Assembly: GCA_030737835.1 (NCBI GenBank)
Contig: CM060854.1
Span: 8,318,860 to 8,382,859 of the forward strand
Direction: 5' to 3'
DNA from: Acorus gramineus
Lineage: Eukaryota; Streptophyta; Magnoliopsida; Acorales; Acoraceae
DNA: 64,000 bases
The notes beneath the pieces are model-generated. The model worked only from the letters and a program-made list of their open reading frames with translations, made no database searches and had not been told where the DNA came from. Of this stretch, positions 60,539 to 64,000 are shown in pieces (the first letter of the stretch is position 1; every line of letters begins with the position of its first letter). Both the position numbers and the translations under genes were made by a program.

Positions 60539-61015
60539 AGTTAGACACATGAGATGTCTACATAATTATATTTTCTAGATAATGGCTTTATCGATGAAAA
60601 CAAAAAAAAACATGTAGGTTCTGGAATGAGTTAGACACATAGAGTGTCTACATAATTATATTTATTAGACAATTCTTATGTCGATGAACAAGAAAAAAAA
60701 AAATCATGTAGGTTCTGGAATGAGTTAGACACATAGGATGTCTATATAATTATATTTCCTAGACAATGGCCATGTCGATAAAAATAGGACATAGAAAAAA
60801 AATCCTATAGGTTCTGGAATACGTTAGACACATGAGATGTCTACATAATTATATTTCTTAGACAATGACCCTGTTGATGGAAACAGAAAAAAAAAACATA
60901 TAGGTTTTAAAATGAGTTATAGACACATGGAGTGCCTACATAATTATATTTTCTAGAAAATATCCATGTCGATGGAAACAGAAAAAAACTTGTAGGTTCT
61001 GGAATGAGTTATAGT
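60539..61015. repeat. Tandem array T1, five units of 90-99 bp plus a partial
   Basis: Each unit begins GTTAGACACATG.GATGTC, continues TACATAATTATATTT..TAGA and a ..CATGTCGATG segment, then an A-run and TAGGTTCTGGAAT. Units start near 60539, 60629, 60723, 60822 and 60914. TAGACA and TGTCTA within each unit are inverted, giving a small dyad per unit. Unit length varies mainly in the A-run. Confidence 0.93.
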
Positions 61016-61329
61016 TATGTGTTTAACTACACCAATGTCAATGGTTGTAGTAATTGGAGATGGTTACTGTCGAACAGATAAATGTGTGAAGCTTTAATGT
61101 TTTTTTTTGAAATGATAGACACATTGTGTATTGAGTATATGTGTATTGTTAGACAATTTGCGTGTCAATTCCTGCATAAATCAAGTTATTTCATAAAACA
61201 TAAGAAGAAAAAAAAATCATAAATTCAACAAGAGTTAATCCATTGATAAACATTGATAACACTTAAAGTCATATTTGCAAAGAAAACCATCTAATGTTTG
61301 ATCAAAACCAACATTCAAAGCACCGGCGG

Positions 61330-61540
61330 ATGTCCAATACAAAGCGGAGGTGGACGTCGACGGAGGTCGGGATTTGCTCTTGCACTGGCGAATGTTGATG
61401 ACAAAGCCGAGGAGGCTGTCAACGGAAGTTGGGATCCATTCTTGCACCGATGGATGTTAAGGACGAAGTGGAAGTGGACGTCGATGGAGGTCAGGATCCA
61501 CTCTTGCACCGATGGATGTCGACGACGAAGCGAAGGTGGA
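61330..61540. repeat. Tandem array T2, 3.4 units of 62 bp
   Basis: Units start at about 61330, 61392, 61454 and 61516, each with ATGT.GA.GACGAAG, GTGGACGTCGA, GGAGGTC.GGAT and CTCTTGCACCGATGG. It is GC-rich relative to its surroundings. Both strands stay open because 62 is not a multiple of three and the unit has few stops, which explains the ORFs at 61235-61543. Confidence 0.93.
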
Positions 61541-61710
61541 TAGAGAGAGTGAGGGTGGAATGAGAAGAGAGAGGAGAAATGAGAGAAGAAAGATGCATGT
61601 TTTAGAAAATGAGAAGGTGGTGAACTTTGAGTCTTTAGTAAGAAATTTTTATAAGGTGGTGAACTTAGAAATAAACCAAATTATAGGTTGTGGGGTAAAA
61701 AAGGTGGTGC

Positions 61711-62090
61711 TCATTTAGATAAAGCTCTATGAGTATATTTATAAAATCAATAAAGCCTAGGAGAGAATGATAAAACCTTGGTTAAATGAAAACGTTCATT
61801 TTACCCCTAAGAAAAAACAAATAATAAGCACACAAAAGCATGTCATTTGGATAAAGGTGTATGGATATAATAGGGAAATCAATAATTAAATTTAACAAAA
61901 AAAAAACATGTCATTCAAAAAAAACATATTTAGAAAATCACTTTTTTTTTTTTGTCTTAACATACAGCTCATTAAACCATGGTTAAATATAAATGTCTTT
62001 TCTACCCCTAGAAAAAACAAAACAACAAACAGATTAGTGTGTCATTTAGATAAAGGTGTATGGGTAAAACAGGGAATCAATAATTAATTT
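61711..62090. repeat. Tandem array T3, two units of about 202 bp plus a partial
   Basis: 61772-61893 and 61974-62090 share AAACC.TGGTTAAAT, TACCCCTA.GAAAAAACAAA, GTCATTT.GATAAAGGTGT and AATCAATAATTAA. A partial unit at 61711-61757 has only the last segments. The units are clearly diverged, so this array is older than the 63-bp repeat. Confidence 0.8.
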
Positions 62091-62242
62091 TTTTTTTTTA
62101 AAGGAACAAACACGATCTCCATTAACGAATACCACCCCATTCTGTTATTTGTTCAGAACGTCGAATAGAATTGTGACAGGTGTCGTCTGTCGTCCTCCTC
62201 TCACACCCCCTTCTCCTTCTCGTAACAGACTCCTTCTCCGCC

Positions 62243-62250
62243 TATATATA
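62243..62250 (+). promoter_or_regulatory. TATA box upstream of the membrane-protein ORF
   Basis: TATATATA in CGCCTATATATATGTGG. A start site about 30 bases downstream (near 62275) would put the main ATG at 62342 in a leader of about 70 bases that contains an upstream ATG at 62297. Confidence 0.5.
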
Positions 62251-62341
62251 TGTGGATATAGCGTATGGTTGTACAGGAAGAAAAACAAAAAAACAATGTC
62301 GTTCACAATGTTTTCAAAAACTCTCTTGTCTCTCCATTTCG

Positions 62342-62890
62342 ATGGTTTGCTCTGCGATTTGCGTGGTTATGTTCGCGGTTTATACAGACAAAAGCAGAGC
62401 AAAACATGATGAATACCCAATGTGGCTGTTTGTTTGGGGAGTGGTTACGGGGGTCGTCTGGGCTATCGGTCTTATGTTTCAGCTTCGACAGATGCATCTG
62501 TCTTGCAAAGACGATGACCGCCGCTTTTTCATGCGTCCACCATTCTTAGGCGTCACGGTGTTCCACGGGATTGCCCTTATATTTGAAATACTCGCTTCAG
62601 TTTTGCATGAGAACTTCAAAAGAAAAGAGATAATGGGCATGAGCATTGGCCTCTCCACTGGTATATTCGTCCTCTACATATATTCAAAATATCTTATCAA
62701 TTGCACTTCATGTCAATTGACCAAGGATTTGGAGGTGGAGCGGAACCACCGTGCCATCCACGAACGAGTGGTACAAGACTTCTGCGATGTATCTGATGAA
62801 CTCATACAAGAGATGCTGCTTTCCGGCAATCTCTGCGCCCGAGTCCAAGCTCTTAGAATCCAACTTGAAGAGATCCACAACCCGCAGTGA
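62342..62890 (+). CDS. Small multi-pass membrane protein, family not recognised
   Basis: 182 residues from the ATG at 62342; the frame is open back to 62177, so the true start could lie upstream or in another exon. Four hydrophobic segments: VCSAICVVMFAVY (2-14), MWLFVWGVVTGVVWAIGLMF (about 27-46), FLGVTVFHGIALIFEILASV (about 69-88) and IMGMSIGLSTGIFVLYIYS (about 99-117). A soluble acidic C-terminal tail (LTKDLEVERNHRAIHERVVQ and onward) looks helical. Four cysteines lie near the membrane (LSCKDDD, INCTSCQ). A TATA box is 92 bases upstream. An out-of-frame ATG at 62297 opens a 37-codon uORF that overlaps the start and has a better Kozak context. No function is assigned. Codon use does not look random, but expression is unproven. 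Confidence 0.55.
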   Translation: MVCSAICVVMFAVYTDKSRAKHDEYPMWLFVWGVVTGVVWAIGLMFQLRQMHLSCKDDDRRFFMRPPFLGVTVFHGIALIFEILASVLHENFKRKEIMGMSIGLSTGIFVLYIYSKYLINCTSCQLTKDLEVERNHRAIHERVVQDFCDVSDELIQEMLLSGNLCARVQALRIQLEEIHNPQ

Positions 62891-63015
62891 CCACCAGTGG
62901 ATCGGCAAGTGTTTAGTTTTCATGTTTGGGGATTACATGTTTTTTAGTTTTAGGGGGATGAGCTGCTGCTCTGTTTTCAATTCCAGGAGGTTTTAGGTTT
63001 ATCATGTTTTCAGTT

Positions 63016-63078
63016 TTAAGGCAATCTCGGCCGTTTGTTTCGTTTGGGCGGGATCGTCGTGGGAAGGAGAGCGTGGCG
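63016..63078. repeat. 63-bp perfect direct repeat, right copy
   Basis: Identical to 60344-60406 base for base. It is followed by AGAAGGCGTGTCCGTTGGAT, which reads like continued GC-rich promoter sequence. Confidence 0.97.
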
Positions 63079-63933
63079 AGAAGGCGTGTCCGTTGGATGT
63101 AATAATTAAATTGTTAGATGTAAATTATCTTTACTTATCATCCTAGTTAACTTTTAATTAAATTTCTATTAAAATTGTTAACACATAAGAGAAATGACAA
63201 GATAACATTAATTTTTTATTTTGCATATTTTATCTTATCGAATACAATATTTATAAAAATAAAAAATATTAATTTTAAGATAAAATTGATAAATTTCATC
63301 TAAAATCTAAAAACATAAAAATTAAACACATAAACGTTTTTAAACACATAAACTATTTATTAGCAAAGACACAATAATTATTATTTTTTAATACTTACAT
63401 TAGTATAATAATGAAATATTTTGAGAACAATTAATCATATATGTTGCAAAATGAATTTATTTTAAAAAACCTAGATCTTGAAGAAAAGGAACGAAGAGGT
63501 AAGGTTGAATGACTCATAGTCATAGTTGATTTAGAAAGAACAAGAGATTAATTAAATTATTATGTTTAATTATTTACATTATAATAAATATTATATATTA
63601 ATGTTATTTTTGTCATTTTTACTTATTGGTTTCTTAAGAAACTAATTATAGTTGAGGTTCATTTTGACTAATAAAGATAAAAAAAGGAACACATTTTTAC
63701 ATTATAATTTTTTTTTTAATGGTATAAAAATATATACATAATTTGTGGTGGTATAAAATAAATAACATAATTTTTTATGGTATACGTGCAAAAAAAACCC
63801 AAGTTTTAAGGATACCTTGATTTATTTTTTTATAATCATTATTTCAGAAATTTCTCAGATTGTTTAGGGTGGCTATATCTGTGCCCCTCTATTCCATAAG
63901 TAGGCTCCTTTAAATGGAACAGTGTAGAAGATC

Positions 63934-63942
63934 TATATAAAT
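63934..63942 (+). promoter_or_regulatory. TATA box of the gene at the right edge
   Basis: TATATAAAT, 48-56 bases before an ATG. Spacing predicts a start near 63965 and a leader of about 25-30 bases (CAACAACAGG..CCAACCAACC). Confidence 0.65.
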
Positions 63943-63989
63943 CTGCTTGGTTTCTACGCCCTCAACAACAGGCATCGATCCAACCAACC

Positions 63990-64000
63990 ATGGAGACCCA
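63990..64000 (+). CDS. Start of a gene cut by the window end
   Basis: ATGGAGACCCA after CCAACCAACC, a good plant start context (A at -3, G at +4), downstream of a TATA box. Only Met-Glu-Thr is visible, so the product cannot be named. Confidence 0.55.

Larger units (their letters stand above)
62891..63989. other. Intergenic region before the last gene
   Basis: Contains the right copy of the 63-bp repeat, then strongly AT-rich sequence with no coding region. The final 70 bases form a core promoter and leader for the gene starting at 63990. Confidence 0.7.

Noticed and set aside
60539-61015. CRISPR-like array
   Set aside because: Units are directly adjacent without unique spacers, and the window is a plant genome.
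61298-61543. 81-codon ORF and opposite-strand ORFs near 61.3-61.5 kb
   Set aside because: Produced by the 62-bp tandem repeat; protein repeats do not follow a constant frame.
1-64000. tRNA or rRNA genes
   Set aside because: Box B-like motifs occur, but each sits in a SINE-like body and none gives a complete cloverleaf; no rRNA-like segments seen.

Overview
This window is nuclear DNA of a flowering plant. Coding regions are split by many short exons with GT-AG introns, the proteins match plant families (an APG-type GDSL lipase, a U-box receptor-like cytoplasmic kinase, plant MutS2, plant FANCE, cytidine deaminase, poly(A)-binding protein), and the AT-rich non-coding DNA is full of LINE, SINE and hAT-like remnants. 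Several first exons (MutS2, FANCE, cytidine deaminase, PABP) are very GC-rich against an AT-rich background. That pattern is common in monocots and some early angiosperms, so a non-grass monocot is a weak guess; the species cannot be read from the sequence.

Layout. 12-5691 (-): complete five-exon GDSL esterase/lipase. 5.7-9.5 kb: intergenic, with MITE-like repeats and one hAT-like element. 10368-31834 (-): a 19-exon MutS2-type mismatch-repair ATPase gene over 21 kb, whose introns hold two antisense 5'-truncated LINEs with clear target-site duplications, a third LINE remnant and tRNA-derived SINEs; a hAT-like element with a perfect 8-bp duplication lies just past its stop codon. 33981-41555 (+): nine-exon USP/kinase/U-box gene, divergent from MutS2. 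42698-45666 (-): three-exon FANCE gene, convergent with the kinase, with a hAT-like element in intron 2. 45.7-52.4 kb: intergenic repeats. 52374-53279 (+): intronless cytidine deaminase. 54372-60149 (-): ten-exon poly(A)-binding protein. 60.4-63.0 kb: an unusual block bounded by a perfect 63-bp direct repeat, holding three unrelated tandem arrays and a small multi-pass membrane protein ORF. At 63990 (+) a further gene starts and runs off the window.

The genes do not form an operon or pathway cluster. MutS2 (predicted organelle/DNA recombination) and FANCE (crosslink repair) are both genome-maintenance genes, but nothing suggests linked function. The most notable non-genic features are a four-copy GAGCTCG-rich hAT-like family in two subfamilies, the 63-bp-flanked block, and two introns that appear to use GC instead of GT donors. 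Exon junctions were worked out by eye from splice consensus, reading-frame continuity and family knowledge; no alignment was run.
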